A stretch of 64,000 nucleotides of DNA, taken from positions 151,842 to 215,841 of the forward strand of contig NZ_PDJU01000003.1 in NCBI RefSeq assembly GCF_004116455.1. The letters are read 5' to 3'. The first letter of the stretch is position 1. Every line of letters starts with the position of its first letter. The position numbers and the translations under genes were made by a program. This document shows, one piece after another, positions 25,200 to 34,685 of this stretch. The DNA comes from Arcobacter sp. F155. GTDB taxonomy: Bacteria; Campylobacterota; Campylobacteria; Campylobacterales; Arcobacteraceae. Under the pieces are notes generated by a model, which had not been told where the DNA came from, did no database searches, and saw nothing but the letters and a program-made list of their open reading frames with translations.

Positions 25200-26139
25200 A
25201 CTTTTTTTATCTTTTTTTATCTTAGTAGTGTCATCTTTTGCTTTAGAGGAAGTAACTCCTACATACTCTTTAAAAGCAACAGGTGCAGTTCAAGGAATAG
25301 TATATAAAGATGAACTTTTATATGCAGGGACAGCTAATGGAACTGTAGAAGTCTTTGATACTAAAGAGAAAAAGATAATTAAAACAATAGAACTTCCAAA
25401 GATAAAAGACTTTATGGGAGATACAATTCCTGCAAAGGTTTATTCTATTGATTTAATAGAGGACAAAATACTAATAGTAACTCAAGGGATGAAAGGGTAT
25501 AGAAACCTTTGGATATATGAAAATGAAGAGTTAAAGAAGCTAATCGGAATAGAGAAAAAGTTTTTTATTCAAAAGGCATCTTTTGTAAGTGATACAAGAA
25601 TAGTATTTGCATTACTAAGTAATCAGATTGGAATTTTTGATATAGAAAAAAATGAGGTAACAGTTCTAACACAAGTTAGCCAATCCTCTTTTTCACATTT
25701 TGCATTAAATGAGAATAGAAGTAAGTTAATTACTACAGATGAGAGTGGAGTAATAAGAGTATTAAAAACAAGTGATTTAGTAGTTGAAAAGAGATTAAAG
25801 GCTTTAAATCTAGATAGGGTTTATCAACTAGATTTTAAAAAGGGAAAAGTATTAACAGCAGGACAAGATAGAAAAGCAGTTTTCTATGATAGTTTTAGCT
25901 CATATGCACTAAATTTTGATTTTCTTCTTTACAGTTGTGCTTTAAGCAAAAATGCTAAGTATGGTGCAATTGCATATAATGAGGAGAATGAAATTTTAGT
26001 GTTTAATACAAGCAGTAAAAAGTATTTATATAAACTAATTGGACAAGATGCTACTTTGACGCAGATTCTATTTATATCAGATAAAGAGATTTTTGCAAGT
26101 AGTGATAGTCAAACAATAAATTTTTGGAGATTAAAATGA
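25192..26139 (+). CDS. napL: NapL, periplasmic WD40-like protein of nap cluster
   Basis: The 315-residue protein has a signal peptide (MSKLFLSFFILVVSSFA) followed by repeating beta-propeller-like blades (for example ELLYAGTANGTVEVFDT, KGKVLTAGQDRKAVFYD, SDSQTINFWRLK). NapL is specific to Campylobacterota nap clusters. Mutant studies in Wolinella and Campylobacter show it influences nitrate reductase activity without being essential; its exact role is unclear. It overlaps the preceding small gene by 8 bp and napD by 4 bp. Confidence 0.85.
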   Translation: MSKLFLSFFILVVSSFALEEVTPTYSLKATGAVQGIVYKDELLYAGTANGTVEVFDTKEKKIIKTIELPKIKDFMGDTIPAKVYSIDLIEDKILIVTQGMKGYRNLWIYENEELKKLIGIEKKFFIQKASFVSDTRIVFALLSNQIGIFDIEKNEVTVLTQVSQSSFSHFALNENRSKLITTDESGVIRVLKTSDLVVEKRLKALNLDRVYQLDFKKGKVLTAGQDRKAVFYDSFSSYALNFDFLLYSCALSKNAKYGAIAYNEENEILVFNTSSKKYLYKLIGQDATLTQILFISDKEIFASSDSQTINFWRLK

Positions 26140-26513
26140 ATATTTCAAGTATCGTAGTTCAAACAAGACCAGAGTATTTAGATGAGGTTGTAGAAGCATT
26201 AAAAAAATGTGAAGTGTGTGAATATCATCTTCATGATGAGGTAGGAAGAGTTATTGTTACAATAGAAGGAAACGGTGTACAAGAAGAGCTTGAAAAACTA
26301 AGAGTTATAGAAGCTATTCCTCATATTGTAAGTGCTGATATGCAAATGGCTTATAGTGAGGATGAGTTAGATGAACATATGGATGTATTAAATGATGCAG
26401 ATGTTGTTCCAAAAATGTTAAATGAAGATATTCCTGCTGACCAAATTGTGTATAGAGGTGATTTAAAGAAAAAAGATCTTGAAGGCTTTGCAAAAGAGTT
26501 TGATAAAAGGTAG
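26136..26513 (+). CDS. napD: NapA-specific chaperone NapD
   Basis: The 125-residue NapD-type protein starts MNISSIVVQTRPEYLDEVVEALKKC, the ferredoxin-like fold that binds the NapA Tat signal and proofreads its export. The C-terminal half is longer than the ~90 residues of E. coli NapD and is acidic. The ATG at 26136 overlaps the napL stop codon as ATGA; a TTG four codons earlier is in frame but has no ribosome-binding site. Confidence 0.88.
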   Translation: MNISSIVVQTRPEYLDEVVEALKKCEVCEYHLHDEVGRVIVTIEGNGVQEELEKLRVIEAIPHIVSADMQMAYSEDELDEHMDVLNDADVVPKMLNEDIPADQIVYRGDLKKKDLEGFAKEFDKR

Positions 26514-26518
26514 AAATC

Positions 26519-26965
26519 ATGGAGTTTTTAGAGAGTGAGTTTTTAATTGAAACAGAAATCCCAGAAGATGAATTAATTATTTCTCGAACTGATTTAAAAG
26601 GGAAAATAACATATGCAAATGAAGCTTTTGCAAATATCTCTGGCTATGAAATAAATGAGTTAATGGGACAATCTCATAATATACTTAGACATCCAGATAT
26701 GCCTAAAAGGGTTTTTAAAAACTTATGGGATACTCTAAAAACTGAACAAAAATGGGAAGGCGTAATAAAAAACCTTAGAAAAGACAAAGGTTTTTATTGG
26801 GTTCACGCCACAATTAGTGGTGTTTATAAAGATGATAAACTAGTTGAGTATAAATCAATTAGAACACCAATTACTTTCAAAGAAAAACTAAAATATCAAA
26901 GTTTATATGATGAATATAGAAACATTGATAGAGACAATATTCGAATTATAAAATATATCTCTTAA
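26519..26965 (+). CDS. Single PAS-domain protein, Aer/CetB-like
   Basis: The 148-residue cytoplasmic protein consists of one PAS domain of the aerotaxis type: DLKGKITYANEAFANISGY, then SHNILRHPDMPK and WEGVIKNLRKDKGFYWV match the FAD-binding PAS of Aer. Campylobacter uses such PAS-only proteins (CetB, CetC) with a separate membrane signalling partner for energy taxis. It starts 5 bp after napD, so it is probably co-transcribed with nap, linking nitrate respiration with redox taxis (inference). A weak hairpin at its end (26958-26974) may terminate the operon. Confidence 0.85.
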   Translation: MEFLESEFLIETEIPEDELIISRTDLKGKITYANEAFANISGYEINELMGQSHNILRHPDMPKRVFKNLWDTLKTEQKWEGVIKNLRKDKGFYWVHATISGVYKDDKLVEYKSIRTPITFKEKLKYQSLYDEYRNIDRDNIRIIKYIS

Positions 26966-28267
26966 TTAAAGAGAGCTTTTAATAGCCTCTATTAATCTAT
27001 CAATATCCTCTTTTGTTTGTGAATAGTGAACAGAAATTCTAAGCCATCCTGGTTTTTCCTCTAACTCTTCTTTAGAAGTTTTACCTAATAAATCATGTCC
27101 ATATGGTCCTGCACAAGAACATCCAGCTCTTGTTTGAACACCACTATTCGAAGATAGTTTTTCACATATCTTATATGGGTTTAAATTGGCAATATTAAAA
27201 GAGACAATTCCTATATTCTCTTCTTCTTTATTACCATAGATTGTAATACCTTCTATTTTTTCTAAACCTTCTAGTAAGTGAGAAAGAAGTTCTTTCTTTT
27301 GCTCTTTTATAAACTCAAAACCTATTTCATTTCTAAGTTGATAAGCAAGTGCTGCACGAATAAGTTGTAAAATTCCAGGAGTTCCTGCTGTTTCTCTAGC
27401 ACTAATATCTTTTTCATACTCTTGTACTTGAGCATTTACATAAGCTACAGTTCCACCACCTGCAAAAGTTGGAGCTAAAGTTTCATCAACTAATGATTTT
27501 CTAATAGCAAGAACTCCACAACTTGATGGACCTCCAAGAAGTTTATGGGGAGACATTACAAGGGCATCATATAATTCACAAGGAATATTCATATATGAAG
27601 AACTAGCCGCTGCATCAAAACATACAGTTGCTCCATAAAGTCTCAATAGTCTTGAAATCTCTTCATATGGTGTTATGATTCCTGTAACATTTGAAGCTAT
27701 ACAAAAACATCCAATAATCTCTCTATGTCGATTCTCTTGTAAAATCTCTTTTAGCTGTCTAAGGTCAATTAAACCTTCATCAGTAAGTCTTATTCTTTGA
27801 ACTTCACAAAGTGCTTCTCTGTAGCTTACTTCATTTGAGTGATGTTCATAAGGCCCAACTATAATAAGAGGTAATTTCTTTTTTGCAACAGCTATTTTAA
27901 ATCTTTTTAGTGTTGCTGGTGGAATATACACACCAAGTAGTTCTTGGAACTTCTTTATTGCAGATGTTGCTCCACAACCAGAAGGAATAATAGCAAACTC
28001 TTCATTTAGCTCTAAACTATTGCTTAGGCTCTCTATTGCTTCATTATAATATTGGTTTGTAATATTTGCATTTAAAGACTCTTTAGAGTGTGTATTAGCA
28101 TATGTTTCAAGCACATCTCTTATACGGTTCTCTATTTGTCTAAACGCAAGTCCAGAAGCTGTATAGTCAAAGTAATCGCTTTTGTTCTTACCTATAGTGT
28201 TGTATCTAATAAAATCTAATGTATTGGTATTTTTATCAAAAAATGGTCTGTAGATATCTTTTTTCAT
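26966..28267 (-). CDS. Class V aminotransferase, cysteine-desulfurase-like
   Basis: The 433-residue PLP-dependent enzyme has the fold-type I signature with a Schiff-base lysine in ALVMSPHKLLGGPSSCG. A C-terminal cysteine-rich loop, TRAGCSCAGPYGHDL, resembles the active-site loop of cysteine desulfurases and isopenicillin-N-epimerase-like members. Unlike IscS it has an N-terminal extension with DYTASGLAFRQIE, so a SufS/CsdA-type or related lyase is more likely. The location after the sulfite reductase gene hints at sulfur metabolism. It is separated from sir by a 66-bp gap with a terminator and a TATAAT at 28295-28290, so it probably has its own promoter. Confidence 0.8.
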   Translation of the reverse strand: MKKDIYRPFFDKNTNTLDFIRYNTIGKNKSDYFDYTASGLAFRQIENRIRDVLETYANTHSKESLNANITNQYYNEAIESLSNSLELNEEFAIIPSGCGATSAIKKFQELLGVYIPPATLKRFKIAVAKKKLPLIIVGPYEHHSNEVSYREALCEVQRIRLTDEGLIDLRQLKEILQENRHREIIGCFCIASNVTGIITPYEEISRLLRLYGATVCFDAAASSSYMNIPCELYDALVMSPHKLLGGPSSCGVLAIRKSLVDETLAPTFAGGGTVAYVNAQVQEYEKDISARETAGTPGILQLIRAALAYQLRNEIGFEFIKEQKKELLSHLLEGLEKIEGITIYGNKEEENIGIVSFNIANLNPYKICEKLSSNSGVQTRAGCSCAGPYGHDLLGKTSKEELEEKPGWLRISVHYSQTKEDIDRLIEAIKSSL

Positions 28268-28309
28268 TAAATAATTTTAACTTATTTAGATTATATGTTT
28301 AATTAATAA

Positions 28310-28333
28310 TAGAAAAGAATTTAATCTTTTCTA
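28310..28333 (-). terminator. Terminator of the sulfate assimilation operon
   Basis: The stem TAGAAAAG (28310-28317) / CTTTTCTA (28326-28333) has an 8-nt loop and sits immediately after the sir stop codon. On the minus strand TTATTAATT follows. It is a reasonable intrinsic terminator. Confidence 0.55.
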
Positions 28334-29890
28334 CTATTTCGCTTTTGTAATGATGAAATCATGGAATGATGAATGTTCAGAAGCTATATATTCATTTATA
28401 ATCTCTTCAACATTTTCATTTACATCTTCAACTGCAAATTTAATTCCAGTTTTTTGGTTAAATTGAGACTTGTCTCCTTCAAGGAAACCACCAACAAGAA
28501 GCTCAAATCCTGTAACAGTTTTTCCATCTTTTTTAACTTTTGTTCCCATAAAACCAAGGTCAACAATATGTGGGTGAGCACAAGAGTTAGGACAACCATT
28601 TACAGAAATAGAAACTCTTTCTCCAAAATCAGGGAATTTGTTTTCTAAGTGGTCAACTAATCTTTTTGCAACACCTTTTGTTTCTGAAATTGCAAATTTA
28701 CAGAAGTCAATACCTGTACATGCTTGAACCCTTGCTCTAAAGTTAGATGGGTAAGGGTAAATATTAACTTTTTCTAGTTCTTTAGCAAACTCTTCAGCAG
28801 TATCGCTATTTGCATCTAAGATGATAATATTTTGAGTAACTGTAGATTTAAGTGCAGTTGCTCCATATTTTTCAAATAGTTCAATTAGGTCATTTAATCC
28901 CTCAACACCAATGTGTCCAGAGTTTAATGCACACCCAATATAGCTTTTACCTTTTTGCTTACTTTGGTGAATTCCAAAGTGCTCTCTAAATCTTGAGTTT
29001 GTATATTCAATCTCATTTGGTTCTTTGATTTTAAATGTTAAAGAAGCTTGTAACTCTTCAACAAACTTTTCAATTCCCCACTCTTCAATTAAGTGCCCAA
29101 GTCTAGCTTTATTTCTTTTTTCTCTTAATCCATGGTCTCTATAGATTTTAGTAATAGCTTTAGCTGCTGGAACAACTTGTGATGGTGTAACATATCCAAT
29201 ATGATTAGCAACTCTTTTATTTGAAGCTAAACCACCACCAACACTTACTGCAAATTGGATTCTTCCATTCTCTTGTTTTACAGCATTGAAACTAACATCT
29301 TGGATTTCATGGTGCATACAGTTTTTAGAACATCCATTTACACCAACTTTATATTTTCTAGGAAGGTTAGAGAATACTCTATTTCCTTTAAATGCTTCAT
29401 TTAGTTTATCAACTGTTTCTCTTACATCAGCGATTTCTTCATGGTCAATACCATTAATAGGACATGAAACAACGTTTCTTGGAACGTCTCCTGCTGCAAA
29501 AATAGATGATAATCCTACTGTATCAAGAAGTCTGAAGATTTCTGGTAAATCAACTACTTTGATAAAGTGAAACTGTAAATCTTGTCTTGTTGTAAAATCA
29601 GCAGTTCCCCTTGCATATTTTTCAGATATCTCAGATACAACTTTTAGTTGAGGAAGTGTTAATTGACCACCTTCAAGTTTAACTCTAAGCATGAAATATA
29701 AAGTGTTATCATCATCTGCTTGTAGATTTTTGTTTTGTGTGTACATTCCGTACCATTTAAATCTATCAATATCTTCTGGGTCTACTTCTTCACCTGTAAC
29801 TGCATAAAGATAGATGTCTTGAAGTACATCAAGACCATCTTTCTCTTTTTTGATTCGTTCTACTCTTTGTGCTTTAGTTTCTTTTGCCAT
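28334..29890 (-). CDS. Siroheme nitrite/sulfite reductase (assimilatory sulfite reductase)
   Basis: The 518-residue hemoprotein has two nitrite/sulfite-reductase ferredoxin-like halves (TADFTTRQDLQFHFI; ISVGGGLASNKR) and the [4Fe-4S]-siroheme cysteines in CTGIDFC and NGCPNSCAHP. As the last gene of a run with cysN, cysD and cysH, it most likely reduces sulfite to sulfide for cysteine synthesis. Assimilatory nitrite reductases have the same fold and cannot be excluded by sequence alone. No flavoprotein partner (CysJ) is present, so ferredoxin is the probable donor. It lies 3 bp after cysN. Confidence 0.88.
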   Translation of the reverse strand: MAKETKAQRVERIKKEKDGLDVLQDIYLYAVTGEEVDPEDIDRFKWYGMYTQNKNLQADDDNTLYFMLRVKLEGGQLTLPQLKVVSEISEKYARGTADFTTRQDLQFHFIKVVDLPEIFRLLDTVGLSSIFAAGDVPRNVVSCPINGIDHEEIADVRETVDKLNEAFKGNRVFSNLPRKYKVGVNGCSKNCMHHEIQDVSFNAVKQENGRIQFAVSVGGGLASNKRVANHIGYVTPSQVVPAAKAITKIYRDHGLREKRNKARLGHLIEEWGIEKFVEELQASLTFKIKEPNEIEYTNSRFREHFGIHQSKQKGKSYIGCALNSGHIGVEGLNDLIELFEKYGATALKSTVTQNIIILDANSDTAEEFAKELEKVNIYPYPSNFRARVQACTGIDFCKFAISETKGVAKRLVDHLENKFPDFGERVSISVNGCPNSCAHPHIVDLGFMGTKVKKDGKTVTGFELLVGGFLEGDKSQFNQKTGIKFAVEDVNENVEEIINEYIASEHSSFHDFIITKAK

Positions 29891-29893
29891 GAG

Positions 29894-31354
29894 TTATCCT
29901 AAAATCTCTTTACATCCCCACTCAGGGAAGTTATCTCTAATATATTGGTTTAAAGCTATTTCAGCTTTTGTATACTCTCTTAACTCTTCATCTTTACTTT
30001 GAGTTTCAACTGCATCTACAATCATACCAGCACCAACTGTTGAGTTTGTATATCTATCAATGATAATAAAACTTCCAGTGTGTCTATTTTCATAGTATGA
30101 ATCAACAGCAATTTGTCTATCTAAAGATAATGAACATTTTGCAATATCATTTAGTTCAAGACTATCTGTAGAGATTTCTTTAAAGCTATTGATATCTTTT
30201 TTGAATTCAATTGCTTTAAATGAACCATTTATAACAGAAGTAGCTCTTTTAATTATATAGCTATTGTTTAACTCCATTGGTTTTTCATCCATCCAAACTA
30301 CCATTACATTTAGTTTGTTTGAAACTTGAGGAATAGAGTTTGATTTTACAATCATGTCTCCTCTTGAAATATCAATTTCATCTTTTAATGTAATTGTTGT
30401 AGCCATTGGTGCATATGCTGTTTCAATAGTCTCAACAGTTTCATCTTTTCCTATTGGTCTTAAGTCTTTAACATCATTTGAAACAATTGATTTAACAACT
30501 GATGTTTTTCTTGATGGTAAAACTGTAATCTCATCACCAACAGATATTTTACCACTTGCAATAGTTCCAGAAAAACCTCTAAAGTTTAAGTGAGGTCTAG
30601 AAACATATTGAACTGGTAGTCTAAAGTCATCATTTTCATCATGGTGAATTTCTACACTATCAAGTAATCCCATTAATGGAAGACCTTCATACCAAGAACA
30701 TTTAGGAGAAATTGAAACAATATTATCTCCATCTAATGCAGAGATTGGAATATAGTTAAAGTTAATATCTTCATTATGAGGAAGATTTGGAATAATCTCT
30801 TCATAATCTTTTTTAATCTCTTCAAATCTCTCTTTGCTAAAGTCAACTAAATCCATTTTATTAATAGCAACAATTAGGTTTTTAATTCCTAATAATGAAG
30901 CGATATAAGAGTGTCTTTTAGTTTGAGTTAAAACACCTTGTCTAGCATCAATAAGAATAATCGCTAAGTCTGCTGTTGAAGCTCCTGTAGCCATGTTTCT
31001 TGTATATTGCTCATGACCTGGAGTGTCTGCAATAATAAACTTTCTTTTATCAGTTGAGAAGAATCTATAAGCAACATCAATAGTAATACCTTGTTCTCGC
31101 TCACTTGCTAGTCCATCAACTAAAAGTGCAAGGTCAATTTTATCCCCTGTTGTACCACTTTTTTTAGAGTCTTTTTCAATAGATGCTAATTGGTCTTCAA
31201 AAATCATTTTTGAATCATAAAGAAGTCTTCCAATTAAAGTACTTTTACCATCATCAACTGAACCACAAGTAATAAATCTAAGAATCTCTTTGTGTTCATG
31301 CTCTTTTAAATATTGTTCAATATTTTCAGCAATTAAATCTGATTGGTGTGCCAT
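29894..31354 (-). CDS. cysN: Sulfate adenylyltransferase subunit 1 (GTPase)
   Basis: This 486-residue EF-Tu-like GTPase stimulates ATP sulfurylase. G motifs are GSVDDGKSTLIG (G1), RGITIDVAYRFF (G2), DTPGHEQYTRNM (G3) and AINKMDLVDF (G4). The beta-barrel domains that follow are complete. No APS-kinase (CysC) domain is fused and no cysC is adjacent, which agrees with direct APS reduction by the neighbouring cysH. The start shares one base with the cysD stop (TAATG). Confidence 0.96.
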   Translation of the reverse strand: MAHQSDLIAENIEQYLKEHEHKEILRFITCGSVDDGKSTLIGRLLYDSKMIFEDQLASIEKDSKKSGTTGDKIDLALLVDGLASEREQGITIDVAYRFFSTDKRKFIIADTPGHEQYTRNMATGASTADLAIILIDARQGVLTQTKRHSYIASLLGIKNLIVAINKMDLVDFSKERFEEIKKDYEEIIPNLPHNEDINFNYIPISALDGDNIVSISPKCSWYEGLPLMGLLDSVEIHHDENDDFRLPVQYVSRPHLNFRGFSGTIASGKISVGDEITVLPSRKTSVVKSIVSNDVKDLRPIGKDETVETIETAYAPMATTITLKDEIDISRGDMIVKSNSIPQVSNKLNVMVVWMDEKPMELNNSYIIKRATSVINGSFKAIEFKKDINSFKEISTDSLELNDIAKCSLSLDRQIAVDSYYENRHTGSFIIIDRYTNSTVGAGMIVDAVETQSKDEELREYTKAEIALNQYIRDNFPEWGCKEILG

Positions 31355-32277
31355 TAAAAATACCCCTCTTGTTTTTTCTTCTCCATTGATGCGTCACCAT
31401 CACTATCAATTAATCTACCTTGTCTTTCAGATGTTGTACAAACTAACATCTCTTGAATAATCTCAGGTAAAGTAGTTGCTTCACTCTCAACTGCTCCTGT
31501 TAGTGGATAACATCCAAGTGTTCTAAATCTCACTTTCTCTTTCTTAGCAGTTTTTCTTAACTCTTCTGGCATTCTTTCATCATCTACCATGATTTTTGTA
31601 CCCATGTATTCAACTACTTCTCTTTCTTTTGAGAAGTATAAATCAGGAATAGGTATTTGCTCTAAATAGATATATTGCCAAATATCAAGCTCAGTCCAGT
31701 TTGATAATGGGAATACTCTAATAGACTCACCTTTTGTGTGTCTACCGTTATAGATATTCCATAACTCTGGTCTTTGGTTTTTTGGGTCCCATCTGTGGTT
31801 TTCATCTCTAAATGAGTAAATTCTCTCTTTAGCTCTTGATTTTTCTTCATCTCTTCTAGCCCCACCAAATACTGCATCAAACTTTTGAATATCTAGCATT
31901 TGTTTTAGACCTTGAGTCTTCATAATATCAGTATGTAAAGCAGAACCATGTTCAAATGGAGAAATATCCATTTCGATTCCCTTTGGATTAGAGTAAACGA
32001 TTAATTCCATTCCTACTTCTTTTGCTCGTCTATCTCTAAACTCAATCATCTCTTTAAATTTCCATTTAGTATCTACGTGTACTAAAGGAAGTGGTGGCGG
32101 TGCTGGATAGAAAGCCTTTTGTAAAATATGTAGCATTACAGAAGAGTCTTTTCCTACTGAGTAAAGCATTGCTGGGTTTGAAAACTCAGCTATTACTTCT
32201 CTCATAATATGCATTGATTCAGCTTCTAATTGTTTTAAATGTGTAAGTCTTTCAGTACTTATATTTATTTCACTCAT
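31354..32277 (-). CDS. cysD: Sulfate adenylyltransferase subunit 2
   Basis: The 307-residue ATP sulfurylase catalytic subunit (sulfate + ATP to APS) has the PP-loop motif [14 protein letters not shown] and the family segments [24 protein letters not shown] and [15 protein letters not shown] start it at the ATG at 32277 ([13 protein letters not shown]), which matches the family's N-terminus. The ATG at 32292 lacks a ribosome-binding site. It lies 70 bp after cysH, the largest gap in the operon. Confidence 0.94.
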   Translation of the reverse strand: MSEINISTERLTHLKQLEAESMHIMREVIAEFSNPAMLYSVGKDSSVMLHILQKAFYPAPPPLPLVHVDTKWKFKEMIEFRDRRAKEVGMELIVYSNPKGIEMDISPFEHGSALHTDIMKTQGLKQMLDIQKFDAVFGGARRDEEKSRAKERIYSFRDENHRWDPKNQRPELWNIYNGRHTKGESIRVFPLSNWTELDIWQYIYLEQIPIPDLYFSKEREVVEYMGTKIMVDDERMPEELRKTAKKEKVRFRTLGCYPLTGAVESEATTLPEIIQEMLVCTTSERQGRLIDSDGDASMEKKKQEGYF

Positions 32278-32347
32278 TATATCTCGTCCCATTAATTTTT
32301 TGTTTTAGATTCCCTCAAATTAAAAGTTTGAATTCATCTACATTTAA

Positions 32348-33043
32348 CTACTTTGCGTGTAATCCGCACTCTTTATGCTCAGGGTTTTCCCACCACCATC
32401 TTCCAGCTCTAATATCTTCACCATCCTTAATGGCTCTGGTACAGGGTGCACATCCAATACTAGGGAAACCTTGGTCATGAAGTTTGTTATATGGAACATT
32501 GTTTTGTTTAATGTAATTCCATACATCTTCTTCACTCCAGTTGATTAGAGGATTAACTTTGATTACTTCAAAGTTTTCATCATATTCAACTACTGGCATA
32601 TCTGTTCTTGTAACACTTTGTGCTGCTCTAAGACCTGTAATCCAAACCTTTAAAGGTTTAAGTGCTCGTCTAAGAGGCTCCATTTTTCTAATGTTACAGC
32701 AATTTTTTCTATTTTCAATACTCTCAAAGTGTCCATTGATACCTTGTTTTTGATAAAGCTCTTCTACCTTTTCATTTAAAGGGAAAAAAACATTTAACTT
32801 AACACCATATTTTAGGTTTGTAGCATCCATAACATCATATGTTTCAGGATGTAATCTTCCCGTATCTAGTGTAAAGATATTTGCACTTTTATCTACTTTT
32901 AGAACCATGTCTGTTAAAACTTGGTCTTCTGCACCTAAGCTACTTGATAAAGCAGCATCTTGTCCATACTCCTTTATGAAGTATTCTGTAATCTCTTGTG
33001 CAGTTGAGTTTTGAAACTTTTGGTTTAAATCATTGATGTCCAT
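32348..33043 (-). CDS. cysH: Adenylylsulfate (APS) reductase, thioredoxin-dependent
   Basis: The 231-residue CysH-family enzyme has the SSSLGAEDQVLTDM adenine-binding loop and the full iron-sulfur motif of APS reductases: CCNIRKMEPL and the distant IGCAPCTRA. It also has the catalytic C-terminal Cys in KECGLHAK. The CC...CxxC cluster distinguishes APS reductases from PAPS reductases and fits the missing cysC. It reduces APS to sulfite. The start at 33043 follows AAGGCA. Confidence 0.93.
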   Translation of the reverse strand: MDINDLNQKFQNSTAQEITEYFIKEYGQDAALSSSLGAEDQVLTDMVLKVDKSANIFTLDTGRLHPETYDVMDATNLKYGVKLNVFFPLNEKVEELYQKQGINGHFESIENRKNCCNIRKMEPLRRALKPLKVWITGLRAAQSVTRTDMPVVEYDENFEVIKVNPLINWSEEDVWNYIKQNNVPYNKLHDQGFPSIGCAPCTRAIKDGEDIRAGRWWWENPEHKECGLHAK

Positions 33044-33054
33044 AATTGCCTTTT

Positions 33055-33279
33055 TTAAATTTGATAATCAGGTTCTTTAGTTTTTCCAAAGGAAATTTTA
33101 TTCCATGCTCTTTCATGGAAGTAATACAATATCATTTTAGTAACAAGTTCAATTGAACCAATTGAAGCTGCCATTCCTAAATTACCTGTAATAAAATAAG
33201 AGATGATGATTGTATCTAGCGTTCCAACTGTACGCCAAGAGACAGTTTTTACAACTGATCTGTAAGCTTTTTCTGCCAT
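33055..33279 (-). CDS. DUF2061 small membrane protein
   Basis: The 74-residue protein matches DUF2061: KTVSWRTVGTLDTIIISYFITGN, then GSIELVTKMILYYFHERAWNKI, with two membrane helices separated by a short loop. The family occurs in sulfate assimilation operons and is thought to sit in the inner membrane; its function is unknown. Here it lies between cysK and cysH with an 11-bp gap to cysH, so it clearly belongs to the operon. Confidence 0.88.
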   Translation of the reverse strand: MAEKAYRSVVKTVSWRTVGTLDTIIISYFITGNLGMAASIGSIELVTKMILYYFHERAWNKISFGKTKEPDYQI

Positions 33280-33301
33280 ATTTACCCCATAGAATTATTG
33301 A

Positions 33302-33329
33302 ATGATGATGAGTTTTTACTCATCATCAT
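33302..33329 (-). repeat. Stable hairpin at the 3' end of cysK
   Basis: A 12-bp perfect stem, ATGATGATGAGT (33302-33313) / ACTCATCATCAT (33318-33329), has a 4-nt loop and overlaps the last codons of cysK. No T-run follows on the minus strand, so it is more likely an RNA-stability or processing element within the operon than a terminator. Confidence 0.6.
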
Positions 33330-34242
33330 ATAGACCAACACTTAAGTATCTCTCTCCTGTGTCACAAAGAATAGTAACGATTGTTTTACCTTTGTTTTCT
33401 GGTCTTGCTGCAACTTGCTCTGCAATGAATGCATTTGCTCCAGCTGAGATACCAACTAATAGACCTTCGCTGCTAGCTAAATTTCTAGAAGCTGCAATTG
33501 CATCTTCATTTGAAACTTGTACTACTTCATCATAAACAGTAGTATTTAATACATCTGGAACAAATCCAGCACCAATACCTTGAATTCTGTGTGGTCCTGG
33601 TTTACCACCACTTAATACAGGAGAAGCTTCTGGCTCAACTGCAATTACTTGAATATCAGGGTTGTGTTGTTTTAATACTTCACCAATACCAGTGATAGAA
33701 CCACCTGTACCAATAGCTGCAACTAAGATATCAACTTTTCCGTCAGTGTCATCTAAAATCTCTTTTGCAGTTGTTTTTCTGTGAATATCTGGGTTTGCAC
33801 CATTTGCAAATTGTTGAGGAACAAATGAGTTTTCAGTTTTTTCAGCTAATTCATTTGCTTTTTCAACAGCACCTTTCATTCCTTTTTCTGGCTCAGTAAG
33901 TACTAATTCAGCACCTAAAGCTTTTAATAATTTTCTTCTTTCAATACTCATTGATGAAGGCATAGTAAGGATTAACTTGATTCCAAGTCCTGCACAAACA
34001 GAAGCTAAAGCAATACCAGTATTTCCTGATGTTGGCTCAATAACTGTTGTATTTTCATTGATTAAGTTTTGCTCTAAAGCAGCTTTAATCATGTTTGTAC
34101 CAATTCTATCTTTTACTGAATGAGTTGGGTTCATAAACTCACATTTTCCTAAAACTGTAGCTCCACTTTTTTCACTCGCTGCTTGTAACTTTACAAGAGG
34201 TGTATTTCCAATTAATTCTGTAACATTGTTTGCAAATTTCAT
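33316..34242 (-). CDS. cysK: Cysteine synthase (O-acetylserine sulfhydrylase)
   Basis: The 308-residue fold-type II PLP enzyme makes cysteine from O-acetylserine and sulfide. It has the Schiff-base lysine in NPTHSVKDRIG (about 43), the substrate loop EPTSGNTGIALA and the phosphate-binding GTGGSITGIG, plus IQGIGAGFVP. The length is standard. The start follows AAAGGATATAAAAA. It lies 18 bp downstream of the Rrf2 gene. Confidence 0.96.
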   Translation of the reverse strand: MKFANNVTELIGNTPLVKLQAASEKSGATVLGKCEFMNPTHSVKDRIGTNMIKAALEQNLINENTTVIEPTSGNTGIALASVCAGLGIKLILTMPSSMSIERRKLLKALGAELVLTEPEKGMKGAVEKANELAEKTENSFVPQQFANGANPDIHRKTTAKEILDDTDGKVDILVAAIGTGGSITGIGEVLKQHNPDIQVIAVEPEASPVLSGGKPGPHRIQGIGAGFVPDVLNTTVYDEVVQVSNEDAIAASRNLASSEGLLVGISAGANAFIAEQVAARPENKGKTIVTILCDTGERYLSVGLYDDE

Positions 34243-34260
34243 TTTTTATATCCTTTCTAT

Positions 34261-34674
34261 TTATATACTGTAATGTAAAAATTCGTTATATTTGTCTTGA
34301 TATTCATCTAGTTTTGCTAGTGAGATATCAAACAGTTCTTTTGTGCTTTTCTTAGCATCATCAAAGAAGATATTTAAAATCGGGTTATCAGCTTTGCTAT
34401 CGATGATTTTTAAATCACCTTCAAGGGCAACTAAAATATCCTTTACTGAAATATCTTCAGGCTTCTGAGCTAATACATATCCACCTTTTGCTCCCCTGAT
34501 ACTTTTTACTAGTTCAGCTCGTCTAAGCTTTCCTAGTAATTGCTCAAGATAGTTTTGTGGAATATTAGCATTTGATGAAATCTCCTTAATTTGCATGGGA
34601 GATTCATCTTCGTGCTTACTTAATTCATACATGGCTGTTAGACCATATACACCTTTTGTTGAAATTAGAGGCAT
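34261..34674 (-). CDS. Rrf2 family transcriptional regulator
   Basis: The 137-residue Rrf2 protein has a winged HTH at the N-terminus (STKGVYGLTAMYELSKH, IPQNYLEQLLGKLRRAELV, GAKGGYVLA). The three cysteines that bind a cluster in IscR are absent, so it resembles CymR, which senses sulfur status through cysteine synthase. It is encoded between metY and cysK, so a CymR-like repressor acting on the operon promoter, possibly in complex with CysK, is a reasonable inference. Confidence 0.88.
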   Translation of the reverse strand: MPLISTKGVYGLTAMYELSKHEDESPMQIKEISSNANIPQNYLEQLLGKLRRAELVKSIRGAKGGYVLAQKPEDISVKDILVALEGDLKIIDSKADNPILNIFFDDAKKSTKELFDISLAKLDEYQDKYNEFLHYSI

Positions 34675-34685
34675 TACTGTTATCC

